A stretch of 64,000 nucleotides of DNA from Pseudomonas frederiksbergensis (GCF_001874645.1 NZ_CP017886.1:5683499-5747498); one strand, 5' to 3'; shown: positions 44,374-54,332, numbered from the stretch's first letter. Numbers and translations are program-made. Notes: generated by a model not told the origin, from the sequence alone.

Positions 44374-45507
44374 ATGTTCATCGACTGGCTCAAGGTTTCG
44401 CAGGAATTCGAGGAGGACCTTCCCGTCATCTCGGATACCGCGTTCGCTGCGATTGACACCTTGACTGGTGAGGTCATGAGCACTCGTTATCGTGCTGTTA
44501 AACATGAGGGTAGCCATAGTTCTCGGATCCATATTCAGATCCAGGGCCGCAAGGTGACTGTTGATGGCAATCCTTCCAGGCTGAATCGGCATGACAATCT
44601 CTGGGGCTTTGAAACGGTTGAGCAGTGCATCACCGTTTACAACGAACTTCTCGCTGAGTACGGCTTGCCCCCGTTTACGAAATGCACGCGCTTCGAGATT
44701 CGCCAAGGCGAGTCAGGGGCAAAAAGCTCTCATCTCTGGGCCGATGGTTGCTGCATCCATCGCATTGACCTGACCACGAACATATCGGTGGGGAAGGGCA
44801 ATGAGACCGCTTATTTGCGTGGTCTCGCGAGTCAACGAATTGGACACTCGATAGGCCGACTGTTTCCAAATGGCCGATCTGTTGATTGGACAACATCAGG
44901 AAGCGGGAAGGGCGCACGCCTCCAGTACAGAAAGGCTTATGACAAGTCGTTTGAAATACTGGACAAGCATCTTCCGAAAGTTAAAAAAGCATTCGGGGAA
45001 GCATCCCCAGAGTTTAAGTATGCTCAGGACATTTATAACTATGCCGCAGAAACAGGCATTGTCCGTTTAGAGCAAGAGCTTAAAAGTGAATATCTAAGCC
45101 GTGAAAAGCTATGTTTCTGGGGCCTCTTTGATGAAGGCAAATATCAAACTCTACACAATGAGTTTTTGAGCGTAGACCAACGCCTGAAGGTGACAAAGAT
45201 GGATATTGCCAGCATTTCGCAACAGCTTGTGCTAGAGAATATTGTGGATTCCACAAAGGCAGCTAATACGACAGCGTGGTATGCCCATCTTTGGATGACC
45301 GGGCAAGAACTAGACTTTACGAAAAATCAGGTCAGGGTTCATGCGGCACGCCTTAACCGTATTGGTATTAATATTCGCAATGCATGCGACCTTAAAACCT
45401 TTAGTACCGTATTCATTCGAGAAATGCGGGAGATTAATCCCGTTAAAGGAATTGCCCCTCCAACCTGGTACAAGCGGCCTAATCACTTGCAGCGGGTTGC
45501 AGCATGA
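44374..45507 (+). CDS. Filamentous-phage replication initiator (pII/CRI/RstA-like), copy 2
   Basis: Identical in translation to 34435-35568. In a head-to-tail array, nicking at the origin in each copy would release a single-copy circle by rolling-circle replication, as known for tandem CTXphi. Confidence 0.87.
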   Translation: MFIDWLKVSQEFEEDLPVISDTAFAAIDTLTGEVMSTRYRAVKHEGSHSSRIHIQIQGRKVTVDGNPSRLNRHDNLWGFETVEQCITVYNELLAEYGLPPFTKCTRFEIRQGESGAKSSHLWADGCCIHRIDLTTNISVGKGNETAYLRGLASQRIGHSIGRLFPNGRSVDWTTSGSGKGARLQYRKAYDKSFEILDKHLPKVKKAFGEASPEFKYAQDIYNYAAETGIVRLEQELKSEYLSREKLCFWGLFDEGKYQTLHNEFLSVDQRLKVTKMDIASISQQLVLENIVDSTKAANTTAWYAHLWMTGQELDFTKNQVRVHAARLNRIGINIRNACDLKTFSTVFIREMREINPVKGIAPPTWYKRPNHLQRVAA

Positions 45508-45737
45508 GAACTGTAAGTCTTCAAGGCATCCAGCTTACAAGCGGGCAACGGCGCCGATTGGCTGAACAGCAGCAAGTTCGTACTTCTTTTATCAATCCTG
45601 TTCTTGCTCAGCAGGTCGAGCAAACGCTTAAGGCTGTTGAGGCACGGAAAGAGCAGGGCGTTAAGCCTGAGCGTATTTGGTTTGTAGAGCGTCAAGAAAT
45701 AGGAACAACCTGTGTTGCCGAATGGATGGGTTTCTAA
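45504..45737 (+). CDS. Small phage protein, copy 2
   Basis: Identical in translation to 35565-35798; coupled to rep and the next gene by overlaps. Confidence 0.7.
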   Translation: MRTVSLQGIQLTSGQRRRLAEQQQVRTSFINPVLAQQVEQTLKAVEARKEQGVKPERIWFVERQEIGTTCVAEWMGF

Positions 45738-45991
45738 TGGATAAGAACCAGTTTCAAGTTTTGCGTTGGAATGTCGAGTCTGACATTCGCAATCACGTTA
45801 CTGATGAAGCACTAATTAAAAGCATAGCTAACGATGTTATGCGAACTATTCTGACTGACTTCGCGACACAAGCCGTGACTCGGCAACGCAATCACCGACA
45901 GTTTTTAACTTTCAGGCGCAATCCTGAAACCACAGCGCCCAGTTGGGCCTATCGCAAGCCGGGCATAAGCTCCCGACTTCCAACATTGTAA
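45737..45991 (+). CDS. Small phage protein, copy 2
   Basis: Identical in translation to 35798-36052. Confidence 0.7.
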   Translation: MDKNQFQVLRWNVESDIRNHVTDEALIKSIANDVMRTILTDFATQAVTRQRNHRQFLTFRRNPETTAPSWAYRKPGISSRLPTL

Positions 45992-46004
45992 TGAGGGCAA
46001 TACT

Positions 46005-46298
46005 ATGTCGAATGTAATTCTTGTTGAGGTTACCGGTGTTAATCGTACTGGCACGGCTTCTAAGTCTGGAAAGCCTTACTGCATGTATGAAGCATATGTT
46101 CATCTTCCAAATGTTCCGTATCCTCAGAAAGCTTCCTTTTATGCCGAGCTGCCAAGCCAAGTCCCGCAGCCTGGAACCTATGAGTGCGATGTTATCGCAG
46201 ATGTTCGCGATGGCCGTTTAACTTTTGATGTTGATCCGCGCCAAGCACGACGAGTCAATTCTGTTTCCTCACAAGCGCCTGTATCTAAAGCCGGATAA
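46005..46298 (+). CDS. ssDNA-binding protein (gpV-like), copy 2
   Basis: Identical in translation to 36066-36359. Confidence 0.82.
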   Translation: MSNVILVEVTGVNRTGTASKSGKPYCMYEAYVHLPNVPYPQKASFYAELPSQVPQPGTYECDVIADVRDGRLTFDVDPRQARRVNSVSSQAPVSKAG

Positions 46299-46304
46299 AT
46301 AAAC

Positions 46305-46541
46305 ATGGCAGTTTGTACGCTTCTAGATGCAAACGGCTTTGTGACGTCCACTAAAGAAACCATATGTTCTGCATTTGTCATGCTTACGCCTTCTGAGTTT
46401 GCTTCCGTTCAAGCCGCTGCTGCGCCGTTCGATTACACCCAGGCATTTGCCTTTTGGTCGTTTGCGTTCGGTACAACGCTGCTTTTTTGGCTGATATCTC
46501 GCGGTGTGGGCACCGTCTTGAACCTCATACGTCATCGGTGA
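46305..46541 (+). CDS. Small membrane protein, probable minor virion component, copy 2
   Basis: Identical in translation to 36366-36602. Confidence 0.75.
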   Translation: MAVCTLLDANGFVTSTKETICSAFVMLTPSEFASVQAAAAPFDYTQAFAFWSFAFGTTLLFWLISRGVGTVLNLIRHR

Positions 46542-46589
46542 GGAAAGCCGTACCGGCCGGATGCCGGTTATTAAGAAAGGGTAACAACC

Positions 46590-46814
46590 ATGAAACTGAA
46601 ACAACTGCTGTCCGCTTCCGTTGTAACTGCCGGTGTCGTTGCTGCTACTGCGTCGCAAGCCGCCTCCGCTGCTATTGATTTGACCACCATTACCGGTGCT
46701 TTCACTGCTGCTGATGTTGTCGCAGGCATTCTGGCTATTGGTGCAGTTCTGGCGACTATTTACGCGACCTCCAAAGCCGCTTCGATGGTTCTGGGCATGA
46801 TTCGCGGTCGCTGA
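46590..46814 (+). CDS. Major coat protein (gpVIII-like), copy 2
   Basis: Identical in translation to 36651-36875. Confidence 0.9.
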   Translation: MKLKQLLSASVVTAGVVAATASQAASAAIDLTTITGAFTAADVVAGILAIGAVLATIYATSKAASMVLGMIRGR

Positions 46815-46827
46815 TCGTAACTAGCGA

Positions 46828-46858
46828 CGGGGCATTGCTTCGGCGTGCCCTTTTTTTT
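46828..46858 (+). terminator. Rho-independent terminator after the major coat gene, copy 2
   Basis: Same GGGCA/TGCCC stem and T run as at 36889. Confidence 0.88.
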
Positions 46859-46929
46859 CGCCTTCAGGAAGTTGAAAACAGTGAACACGCCTAGTCGAAA
46901 ACGCCTTTTTATCGTCGGAGTTGATTCCC

Positions 46930-47025
46930 ATGACCACCAATGACGCTTGGTATTTGCTCATGTTCGTCTTCGGCCTTATGTGTGCCTGGGCGGTAGTTAC
47001 TGGCTTTGCGGATAACGACCTATGA
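46930..47025 (+). CDS. 31-residue minor coat protein (gpVII/gpIX-like), copy 2
   Basis: Identical to 36991-37086; overlaps the adsorption gene by ATGA. Confidence 0.72.
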   Translation: MTTNDAWYLLMFVFGLMCAWAVVTGFADNDL

Positions 47026-48410
47026 AAAATTTCTTCCTAAAGTTCGCGGTAATCAAGATTTTCGTTTTTGCTCTGGTATTCACGCCGTTTTTTGCGTCTG
47101 CCGCTTCCGTTGCTGCCTATTCGCCGAAAGTTGGTAATACCGTTGCGGGTGTGATTCAGCAAAAGTCGATTGCTCGCGGTTTTGCTGCCAACGATCCAAA
47201 ATACGGGGCAACCGTTGCAGCTATTGGTACTGCCCTTACGATTGTTGCGTCTGCTGCCGTCGGTGGTGCAACTGCACCTTTCTGGTTAACCCTTTTAGTT
47301 GGCAGTGCCGTAACTTTCGCCGTCTCTCTGGCTGCGGACTCTTTGTACAAATGGGCATTTAACAGTGACGGTTCTATCGCTGTGACTGGCTCGCAACCAA
47401 ATGATGGTTATTCCGACCCAATTGGCACGTATACCCCTCAACCAACTGTTATTGGTGGCCCTTATCTTTCTATCGGTGGAAGTACTTGTGCTTCGGGTTC
47501 TCCCGCCACGGTTGCACTTTGCGTCTATGGCGATCCTCTCTATAACAATGGAAAGACCAACGTTCACGTAAATAGCTGCGTGCAACAAGGCCCAGGCTTT
47601 TTGTGTAACGTCGGCTGGACTGATATCAATGGTCAGCCAGGCAGTGAGTCGATGAGTGTTTTTGGTTACACGTCGGGCTCTATGAGTGCCTGTCCTACTA
47701 ATGCTTATTACAAGAACGGTGGCTGTGTAACCGCTTCTGGAAGCCCCTCACCTAATGCCGGTCAGTCGCAAGACAAGCCGAATGCTTCACCGGCTCAGGC
47801 GTTGGCATCGGTTCCCGCGGCTGATCTGTCGAAGCCTGCAAACCCTGCTTTGATGGCTGACACCATCAACAAAGCTTGGCAGAAAGCGGCTATGGATCCG
47901 ATGTATCAGGGAGTTCCTTATTCCTACTCCGATCCCGTAACGGCTGCTGACGTTGCTGCATGGCAGGCCTCTAACCCAGCCTCGTACCCAACGGTGCAGG
48001 ATTTGCTGTCGAAGGCGGTCAACCCGGCGACCGGTTCGGTTCCAGTTACCGCACCTGGAACAGGGACTGTTACCCCACCAGTGACCAATCCGGGAACGAA
48101 CCCGACGACGATTAACGTTACCGTCGATCTCGGGCCAAATCCGGGTGTTCCGACGCCGGGTTTAGAAGCAACTCCAACTGGCTCCCAAATTTTGGCGCCG
48201 TTGTTGAACATGATGCCGGGGCTTAAAGCGTTCCAAGTTCCGAACCATTCAGCGGAATGTCCGAAGCCTCAATTCGATTTGCCGGTTATCAATACGCATG
48301 TCGTGATGGATGCCCAGTGCAAGTTGTTTGAAGACGTTCGGCCTCAACTTTTTAGCGGTGCGTTTTTGGCGTGGGTTATTGCCGCGCTCTTTATCGTTCT
48401 TTCGGCGTGA
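47022..48410 (+). CDS. Adsorption / attachment protein (gpIII-like), copy 2
   Basis: Identical in translation to 37083-38471. Confidence 0.85.
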   Translation: MKNFFLKFAVIKIFVFALVFTPFFASAASVAAYSPKVGNTVAGVIQQKSIARGFAANDPKYGATVAAIGTALTIVASAAVGGATAPFWLTLLVGSAVTFAVSLAADSLYKWAFNSDGSIAVTGSQPNDGYSDPIGTYTPQPTVIGGPYLSIGGSTCASGSPATVALCVYGDPLYNNGKTNVHVNSCVQQGPGFLCNVGWTDINGQPGSESMSVFGYTSGSMSACPTNAYYKNGGCVTASGSPSPNAGQSQDKPNASPAQALASVPAADLSKPANPALMADTINKAWQKAAMDPMYQGVPYSYSDPVTAADVAAWQASNPASYPTVQDLLSKAVNPATGSVPVTAPGTGTVTPPVTNPGTNPTTINVTVDLGPNPGVPTPGLEATPTGSQILAPLLNMMPGLKAFQVPNHSAECPKPQFDLPVINTHVVMDAQCKLFEDVRPQLFSGAFLAWVIAALFIVLSA

Positions 48411-48418
48411 GGTGAACC

Positions 48419-48706
48419 ATGTTTGCTATTTTACTTTCCGCTGTTAACACGTTGCTCGCGTTCCTGGTGCGAGGGGTATTAATCAAGTTTGTCGTTTTCA
48501 CGGCCTTGTATTTCATTGTGTCCGAGCTGGTTTCTGCCATGGTGTCATTGCTGCCTAACGGCAGCTCTTTGACTTCGGCCTTCACTGGTATTAGTTCGGC
48601 TACTTGGTATTTCCTTGATCTCTTCGCAGCTTCGCAAGGCATTCCGCTTATCATTGCCGCGCTTGTAACTCGGTTCATCATCCGCCGTATTCCGGTAATT
48701 GGCTGA
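48419..48706 (+). CDS. Minor coat protein gpVI-like (DUF2523), copy 2
   Basis: Identical in translation to 38480-38767. Confidence 0.83.
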   Translation: MFAILLSAVNTLLAFLVRGVLIKFVVFTALYFIVSELVSAMVSLLPNGSSLTSAFTGISSATWYFLDLFAASQGIPLIIAALVTRFIIRRIPVIG

Positions 48707-49761
48707 TGCCTATTAATGCCTATACCGGGCTGATGGGCTCGGGCAAAAGCTTCGAGTGTGTCGTCTCCGTTATCGTCCCAGCGGTCGCTAAAGGGCGCCG
48801 GGTTGTGACAAACGTCGACGGTATCGACTCCGATGCCATCCGTGCATACATCAACGAGAAACAGGGCATTGCCCTGGAGAAACTCGGCGAAGTGGTGCAC
48901 TGCCAAAACGAAGACGTTTTCAAGGCTGATTTTTTGCCACACGGCCAGCCGGTGGACACGTTCTGCCAGCCCGGTGATTTGATCTGCATCGACGAAGCTT
49001 GGCGATTCTGGGGTTCTGATTCGAAGATCGGCACCGAACACCGGATTTTCTTCCGCGAGCATCGTCACTATGCCCACGCTGAAACCGGTGTGACCTGTGA
49101 CCTGGTACTTATGGTTCAGGACATTTCCGACCTTCATCGCATCTTGAAAACGGTGGTCGAGCTGTCGTTTCGTACCACCAAAATTAAGTCGCTGGGTTTG
49201 AATAAAATCTACCGAGTTGAGATGTGGGAAGGCTGGAAACAGACGGCCAAAGCCCGTGTTGACGTGATGAATAAAAAGTATGACCCGGAGATTTTCCCGC
49301 TCTATTCGTCGTACTCAGGCGGTCACGGCAAAGAAGTCCAGGTGGATGACCGACAGAACATCCTGAAAAACCCAAAGGTCTGGTTTTTCCTGTTCATGAT
49401 TGTTTTCGGCGGTGTCGGGTCGGTCTGGGGTGTCCTGCACTTCTTCAACCGTGGTGCTGCTCCCGCTACGGTCGTTCAGCAAGCCGCAAGCGCCGCGCAA
49501 CCAGCGCCCAATATTGTGCCTTCTGCTCCTTCTCAGGTGCTTTCCACTGAATGGCGTATTGCTGGGGAAATTGTCGTTGATGGTCAGCGACAAGTCGTCC
49601 TGGTGAACACTGACGGCGTGATCCGTTACGAGCATCCGAGCAACTTCCAGAATTCAGGCCGCGTTATGACTGGTCAACTCGACGGCCAGCGCGTCAGCAC
49701 CTTCAGCGGTGGCAAGCCTCCGGCCGCGTCCTCCGTTCCTCTCCCTGGTAAAAATCCATGA
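48706..49761 (+). CDS. Zot-family assembly ATPase (gpI-like), copy 2
   Basis: Identical in translation to 38767-39822. Confidence 0.92.
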   Translation: MPINAYTGLMGSGKSFECVVSVIVPAVAKGRRVVTNVDGIDSDAIRAYINEKQGIALEKLGEVVHCQNEDVFKADFLPHGQPVDTFCQPGDLICIDEAWRFWGSDSKIGTEHRIFFREHRHYAHAETGVTCDLVLMVQDISDLHRILKTVVELSFRTTKIKSLGLNKIYRVEMWEGWKQTAKARVDVMNKKYDPEIFPLYSSYSGGHGKEVQVDDRQNILKNPKVWFFLFMIVFGGVGSVWGVLHFFNRGAAPATVVQQAASAAQPAPNIVPSAPSQVLSTEWRIAGEIVVDGQRQVVLVNTDGVIRYEHPSNFQNSGRVMTGQLDGQRVSTFSGGKPPAASSVPLPGKNP

Positions 49762-50978
49762 TCCGGTTCTTGTTATTGTGCCTGTTGTCATTTTCCGCGA
49801 TTGCCGCCGATAAGCAGGCGCCGTATCAGTTCGATCTGACCGGCTTGCCGATTGGCCAAGTGGCTCAAATTTTCTATGCCGATGCCTTCCGTAAGCCCTA
49901 CATCCTGTCGCCGGAAGTGCTCGAGGACGGTCGGCCTGTGTCGTTGCGTGTTCAGGGCTCCGCCGTCCAGGTGCGCGCCGATTTCGTCCGTCTTCTTGAT
50001 GCCTTTGGTTACGCTGTTACGCAGCGCAACGGCGTCGATCACGTCATGCCGAAAAAAGAGCCAGCACCGCCTCCTGGTGAATACTTTCTGTACCGACCGC
50101 TTTACCGCGATGTGGCCTATCTGTCCGAAACGCTCGCGCCATTGTTCCAGGGAAAATTTGGTGTTGATCGCGGGATTTCTGTTCCTGGTCAAACTCCGAT
50201 GACCGGATCTGCTCCGCGTGGATCGGCTGCCAGCCTGTTAAATCGTGATGCTGATCAGCTGGTTTTTGTCGGTACAAAGGCTGAAATTGCCAACTTGCGT
50301 TCGTTGTTGCCCCAGGTTGATATCGAGATGGGCGAAGTGATGTTGCGTAGTGCAGTTTATGAGGTTCAAACCGGCGACCGTGACGGTTCCGCTTTTTCCC
50401 TGGCTGCCTCGTTGCTCAAGGGTAAAGTATCGATCAACTTGGCCGGTAATCCGCTCGATAACTCCGTCAGCATTAGTACGGGCGACTTCAATGCCGTCCT
50501 GTCGGCTCTGTCGTCCGATTCGCGTTTTAAGGTGGTCAGTCAGCCGAGTTTGCGTGTGCGATCAGGTAAAGAAGCGACGATAAACGTCGGTGCAGAAGTG
50601 CCGGTGCTGGGTGCCTTGTCGTATCCGCAAGGTGCTGGCCAAGCTGTCCAGTCGGTCGAATATCGTAACTCTGGGGTGATTTTTACCATCACCCCTCAGG
50701 TGCGCCAGGCTGTTGTCGATCTGACCATTGATCAGCAGCTTTCCAACTTCGTGCAGACCACTACCGGCGTGAATGGAAGCCCGACTTTGACCAAGCGGCA
50801 ATTGACTACAAACGTGCAGATGCGCAACGCCGAGGTGGTCATTTTGGGTGGATTGACCGAGGAAAAAACCTCAGAAACGCAAACTGGCCTATCTTTCCTG
50901 CCGTCTATTTTCCGTTCCAAGGTTACTGAGTCGAGCAAATCGGAAATCTTGCTGGTTATCCAGATGATGAGGATGTGA
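49758..50978 (+). CDS. Phage-encoded secretin (gpIV-like), copy 2
   Basis: Identical in translation to 39819-41039. Confidence 0.9.
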   Translation: MIRFLLLCLLSFSAIAADKQAPYQFDLTGLPIGQVAQIFYADAFRKPYILSPEVLEDGRPVSLRVQGSAVQVRADFVRLLDAFGYAVTQRNGVDHVMPKKEPAPPPGEYFLYRPLYRDVAYLSETLAPLFQGKFGVDRGISVPGQTPMTGSAPRGSAASLLNRDADQLVFVGTKAEIANLRSLLPQVDIEMGEVMLRSAVYEVQTGDRDGSAFSLAASLLKGKVSINLAGNPLDNSVSISTGDFNAVLSALSSDSRFKVVSQPSLRVRSGKEATINVGAEVPVLGALSYPQGAGQAVQSVEYRNSGVIFTITPQVRQAVVDLTIDQQLSNFVQTTTGVNGSPTLTKRQLTTNVQMRNAEVVILGGLTEEKTSETQTGLSFLPSIFRSKVTESSKSEILLVIQMMRM

Positions 50979-51006
50979 GGGCAGGGTGCTTCAATCAGTC
51001 AGAACC

Positions 51007-51044
51007 CGTAGGAGCGGGCATGCCCGCAGCGCGTCAGCGCGAGG
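51007..51044. repeat. REP-like palindrome, copy 2
   Basis: Same GCGGGCATGCCCGC palindrome as at 41075. Confidence 0.7.
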
Positions 51045-51068
51045 ACTTGACCACTCCTATGGGTACAT

Positions 51069-51311
51069 TCATAGAGTAAATAGGGGAGGAGGGATGCGTT
51101 GACGGCGCTGTTCCGCGTCTGGCTTGCGCATCACCTCTTTTAGGCGCTGGGAAGGACCTTCAAGGTCTGACGGCGCCGCGCCGCTAACAGCAAGCATTAA
51201 CGCATCGCGGCGTTTCTTTTTGCCGTCCATGATTTCAGCGAAACTACTTTCTGACGGAATATGCTGGCTCATCATCGCTGCCTTTGGCTGTGCGTCATTG
51301 GATGCTAGCAC
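51069..51311 (-). CDS. Small hypothetical phage protein, copy 2
   Basis: Identical in translation to 41130-41372. Confidence 0.55.
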   Translation of the reverse strand: MLASNDAQPKAAMMSQHIPSESSFAEIMDGKKKRRDALMLAVSGAAPSDLEGPSQRLKEVMRKPDAEQRRQRIPPPLFTL

Positions 51312-51396
51312 GGGCTTGATTCGCCGTAGTTCGGGCTCGACACCTTGTCGATTTAGCAGCTAAATTTCAGACCGTTCCTTCCGGCGTTCAACCGGC

Positions 51397-51411
51397 TTTT
51401 CACCGTGAAAA
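51397..51411. promoter_or_regulatory. TTTTCACCGTGAAAA palindrome, copy 2
   Basis: Same as 41458-41472. Confidence 0.5.
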
Positions 51412-51424
51412 TCTGAGTATCTTG

Positions 51425-51462
51425 TTATAACTAAACTAAAGAACTATTTAGTTTAGTTATAA
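51425..51462. promoter_or_regulatory. 16-bp-arm inverted repeat (operator), copy 2
   Basis: Same as 41486-41523. Confidence 0.7.
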
Positions 51463-51482
51463 TGCAATGGAATATGTAGAGT

Positions 51483-51878
51483 ATGAATATGCAGGGAACT
51501 GAAAAGCAGAAAGCGCTGGCCACCTTGATTAAGGCGGAAGCTGTTCAGTCAATCGCTGCTGCGGGGCTTTCGGCTCCCCATTTCCGCGATGCATGTGCTG
51601 CCTTGTCGGAAGCGGTCGAGGCTATTACAGATTCATCCTGGATCATTTCCAACCGCTACAACCTTGGACTTAAAACGGGCTTCATTTATGGCACGGATCG
51701 GCCCACGATCACCGCTCAGGAAGTCTCATACCATCAGTTGTTACGCAACGAGCATTGGCGAAATCCCTATCTGCGCAAAGGAACCTCCAGCTTCACCAAG
51801 CAACATCAGGCCGCGTTAAAAGCCATGTTTCAGGAAGCATGGCGACTTGAGCGGATTTCTCCCGAGGTGATCCAATGA
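51483..51878 (+). CDS. Hypothetical phage accessory protein, copy 2
   Basis: Identical in translation to 41544-41939. Confidence 0.68.
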   Translation: MNMQGTEKQKALATLIKAEAVQSIAAAGLSAPHFRDACAALSEAVEAITDSSWIISNRYNLGLKTGFIYGTDRPTITAQEVSYHQLLRNEHWRNPYLRKGTSSFTKQHQAALKAMFQEAWRLERISPEVIQ

Positions 51879-52060
51879 CAGAGCCAATTTATGATTATGA
51901 CCCAGCTGACTCGCTGGTTGATTCAGAGGCCGTAGCTGTCTTTTTGGCTGATGCTCACGACACGGGTGACGCGGCTTTCATTGCCGAAGCGATGGCCGTT
52001 GTTGCACGTGCCAAGTTTCGTATCGATGCAGATGACGAAGGACAGAAGCCATCGTTCTGA
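51875..52060 (+). CDS. Short addiction-module-antidote-like protein, copy 2
   Basis: Identical in translation to 41936-42121. In this copy the gene lies 75 bp from the reconstituted dif site. Confidence 0.72.
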   Translation: MTEPIYDYDPADSLVDSEAVAVFLADAHDTGDAAFIAEAMAVVARAKFRIDADDEGQKPSF

Positions 52061-52134
52061 AGCCGTGTTGCTACTAGCAACACCTGATCACCTGGTGAAA
52101 AGGACTGAGCAGAGCCCCACAAGGAGAATCCTTA

Positions 52135-52162
52135 GGTTCGCATAATGTATATTATGTTAAAC
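52135..52162. other. Complete dif site (XerC/XerD chromosome-dimer resolution site)
   Basis: XerC arm GGTTCGCATAA (52135-52145), central TGTATA (52146-52151) and XerD arm TTATGTTAAAC (52152-52162) match the Pseudomonas dif consensus except at the outermost bases. The XerC arm comes from the phage and the centre and XerD arm from the chromosome. The ancestral chromosomal arm CTTTCGCATAA is now at 32257. This is the only complete dif in the window and marks the replication terminus. Confidence 0.93.
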
Positions 52163-52415
52163 GAGGTGCCATGTTAGAGATGTTCATGAGTTGTCGGTTA
52201 TCACAAACCTACGCTTGTTTTTTCACGAAACCCAGTTTCCGTAAAATTCATGGGTTTGCCGCGTCCACTTCATCTGGCGTACGCGCTGTCCAATCACGAA
52301 CCCCCGCTCCCTGATCATCTGCATCTCGGCCGCACGCCATGCTCCTTAATCTTCTGCTAAACCTATAGAAAGACCGTGAGCTAATACTGCATTTTAGTCT
52401 GGGAGAACCTGGATT

Positions 52416-53527
52416 GTGCCGCCATTTTCCCCTTTCCCTATGTTCGCTCCCTACGACCATTGGTGGCCAAACCAAGACTCCAAATTTCCTGGGAACGACC
52501 ATGTGCGCCAGCGGCTCAGTGCGGTTGATCCAGCTTCCAAGCCTTTCATCAATCTGTGGTATTGCGACCGTTATCTACGCTGGGTAGCTCATACTTGGAC
52601 TCCTGGTACAGCGTATGACTTATACACACTGGAAACCAGCGCGTTGATGCAGATGCTTAATTGGAGCTTTTCAAACGGCACCTCACTCATAGACTGGAAT
52701 CAAGAAGATATCGAGGCATATATCACACATGTCTCTGCACCGCCCGAAACCTGGGTTGCAATCTCTTCATTAAAGCGTTTCATACCGACTCCAAGTGAGT
52801 TCTCTGAATGGCTCATCAATCCACAATGGCGGCCATACAAATTTGGGACTGGCGCCGTTCGTAATCGAATTTCGAATTTTCAACGCCGAGGAAATAAATT
52901 CTTTGAATTTTACAGAAGGGAAGTTGGATTAAATGGAGCCGAAATAATAGTGTTGAATCACAAGAGCCGCGCCTTCGATAGCAAGGTGTTATTCACAAGA
53001 GATGAAATGGACTGGTGCCTTAAAGAGATTGAGTGTATGGAGCTCCCTGAACTAAAAAGGAAAATTATTTCAACTTATATTGCTATTGCTCTATATTGCA
53101 AAGGCCCAGAACGCAAAGTGGTTGGCTCGTTAAAGCACGATGCAATGTTAAGTCAGTTTTTTAAGAAAAAGGGGGGTGGCATGAACGCCTTGGAAATCCT
53201 GACGAGTGCTTGCCACCGGGCTTCACGAAAATTTTCGAAGATTATCTCGACTGCTTGGGCATAAACGTAAATCAGCCTTTGCCAGAACAGATACTATTTC
53301 CTATTGATGCGGGGTTTTACAGAAGCTGGGCCGCCTTTCGTATTGCATTGTCTGCGCGAGCAAACACGTCGCTAAATCAACAGGTCAAAAATACGCATTA
53401 TAAATGGGATCAATTGAGTTTCCAGCGCATCCGAGTCTCATTTTCTGAGTCGAAAACCCGATCTCGACCTAGAAATCATGCAGAAAGCCGACTCCATGCA
53501 CTGCTGCGCGCCAATAACTATTACTGA
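52416..53527 (+). pseudogene. Tyrosine recombinase/integrase, frameshifted and degenerate
   Basis: The first frame (52416-53264) carries a core-binding domain (YCDRYLRWVAHTWTPGTAYD, then RNRISNFQRRGNKFFEFYR) and the start of a catalytic domain (FTRDEMDWCLKEIE). At the G run near 53170 the frame breaks, and the second frame (to 53527) continues the same sequence (GGWHERLGNPDECLPPGFTK, like the catalytic-lysine region). The Arg I box and the HxxR...Y boxes are absent, so small deletions have also occurred. It lies 250 bp beyond dif, on the opposite side from the recombinase trio. ATG 52440 is the more natural start. Confidence 0.75.
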
Positions 53528-54332
53528 ACCTCTTCGCTGGCCGACTTATCCCAGGACGGTTGCTAAGCCGGTTTATGATTTATCAGCGCCTGCTATGCCC
53601 TCAATTAATTAACCACGGCGAATAACGCCGCCTTCCTCGCACGATTGTCGTCGGTTTATCTCTCGTGCAAGATCATCGCAACCCCGCCCTTCGAAAATTG
53701 TTCACTAGAGCAATGCTTTCCTCGCAGCTGCAAATGTCCAGCAATCGAATATTTCCTGAGCCGCTGGAGGGCGTCCCGAAATCCAGAAACGCGTGGTTCA
53801 TCCCGATATATATCACTCTTGGCGCTGATCATCTGCTCGCTCGCACCGTGATGGATTGTGTTCATGTTGTTCCTGCTTCAGCTCGTGTCGCAGCTGTCCA
53901 GCATCGTTCTGAGTCGGCCTCAATAGCCGCTTCTCGCAGAGAGGCTATTTCATCGCGGGAATGGCTAGCTGGTCGATGAGCTGCTCTCTAGCACCCTCCT
54001 CTCTATCTGACGCGATGACCAAGGCATTGAGCTTACCTGTAAGCCGCGCAATGGTGTCGTCTTGGCTGGTCTTGGCTGGTCTTGACCTTGGTCTGCTGAC
54101 TTGAGTCGCTTAGCAGACGCGCGTTGTCTCGAATCTAGCGGCTTGAGTATCATTGTTCAGTAACCATAGCTCGGCTTGATGAAACGACCCCATGTGGTTT
54201 CTGTGCAGTGGGGTAATCGCGTCCGCTGCTTCGGCCTGCACGTCCAGTACGACCGGCAGCTGCCAAGTGGTAAGATGTGGCGAACTGCCAGCGGAGCTGG
54301 CCAACAAGATAATGAAGTAAAGGGATGCCAGT
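53528..54332. other. Intergenic region without a convincing gene (805 bp)
   Basis: Only short, unconvincing frames occur here. A 10-bp unit GGTCTTGGCT is repeated in tandem near 54060. A ribosome-binding site AAAGGGA at about 54319 serves the effector gene. The stretch may hold remnants of deleted genes and the promoter of the defence operon. Confidence 0.5.

Larger units (their letters stand above)
42196..52134. mobile_element. Filamentous prophage, copy 2 (tandem)
   Basis: This is the second 9,939-bp unit in the same orientation. Every predicted protein is identical to copy 1. It runs from the phage-phage junction at 42196 to the complete dif site at 52135. All function notes for copy 1 apply. 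Confidence 0.93.

Noticed and set aside
53656..53979. Two short frames (69 residues on minus, 104 on plus) in the gap before the effector.
   Set aside because: They overlap each other on opposite strands, have no ribosome-binding site and no recognisable domain.
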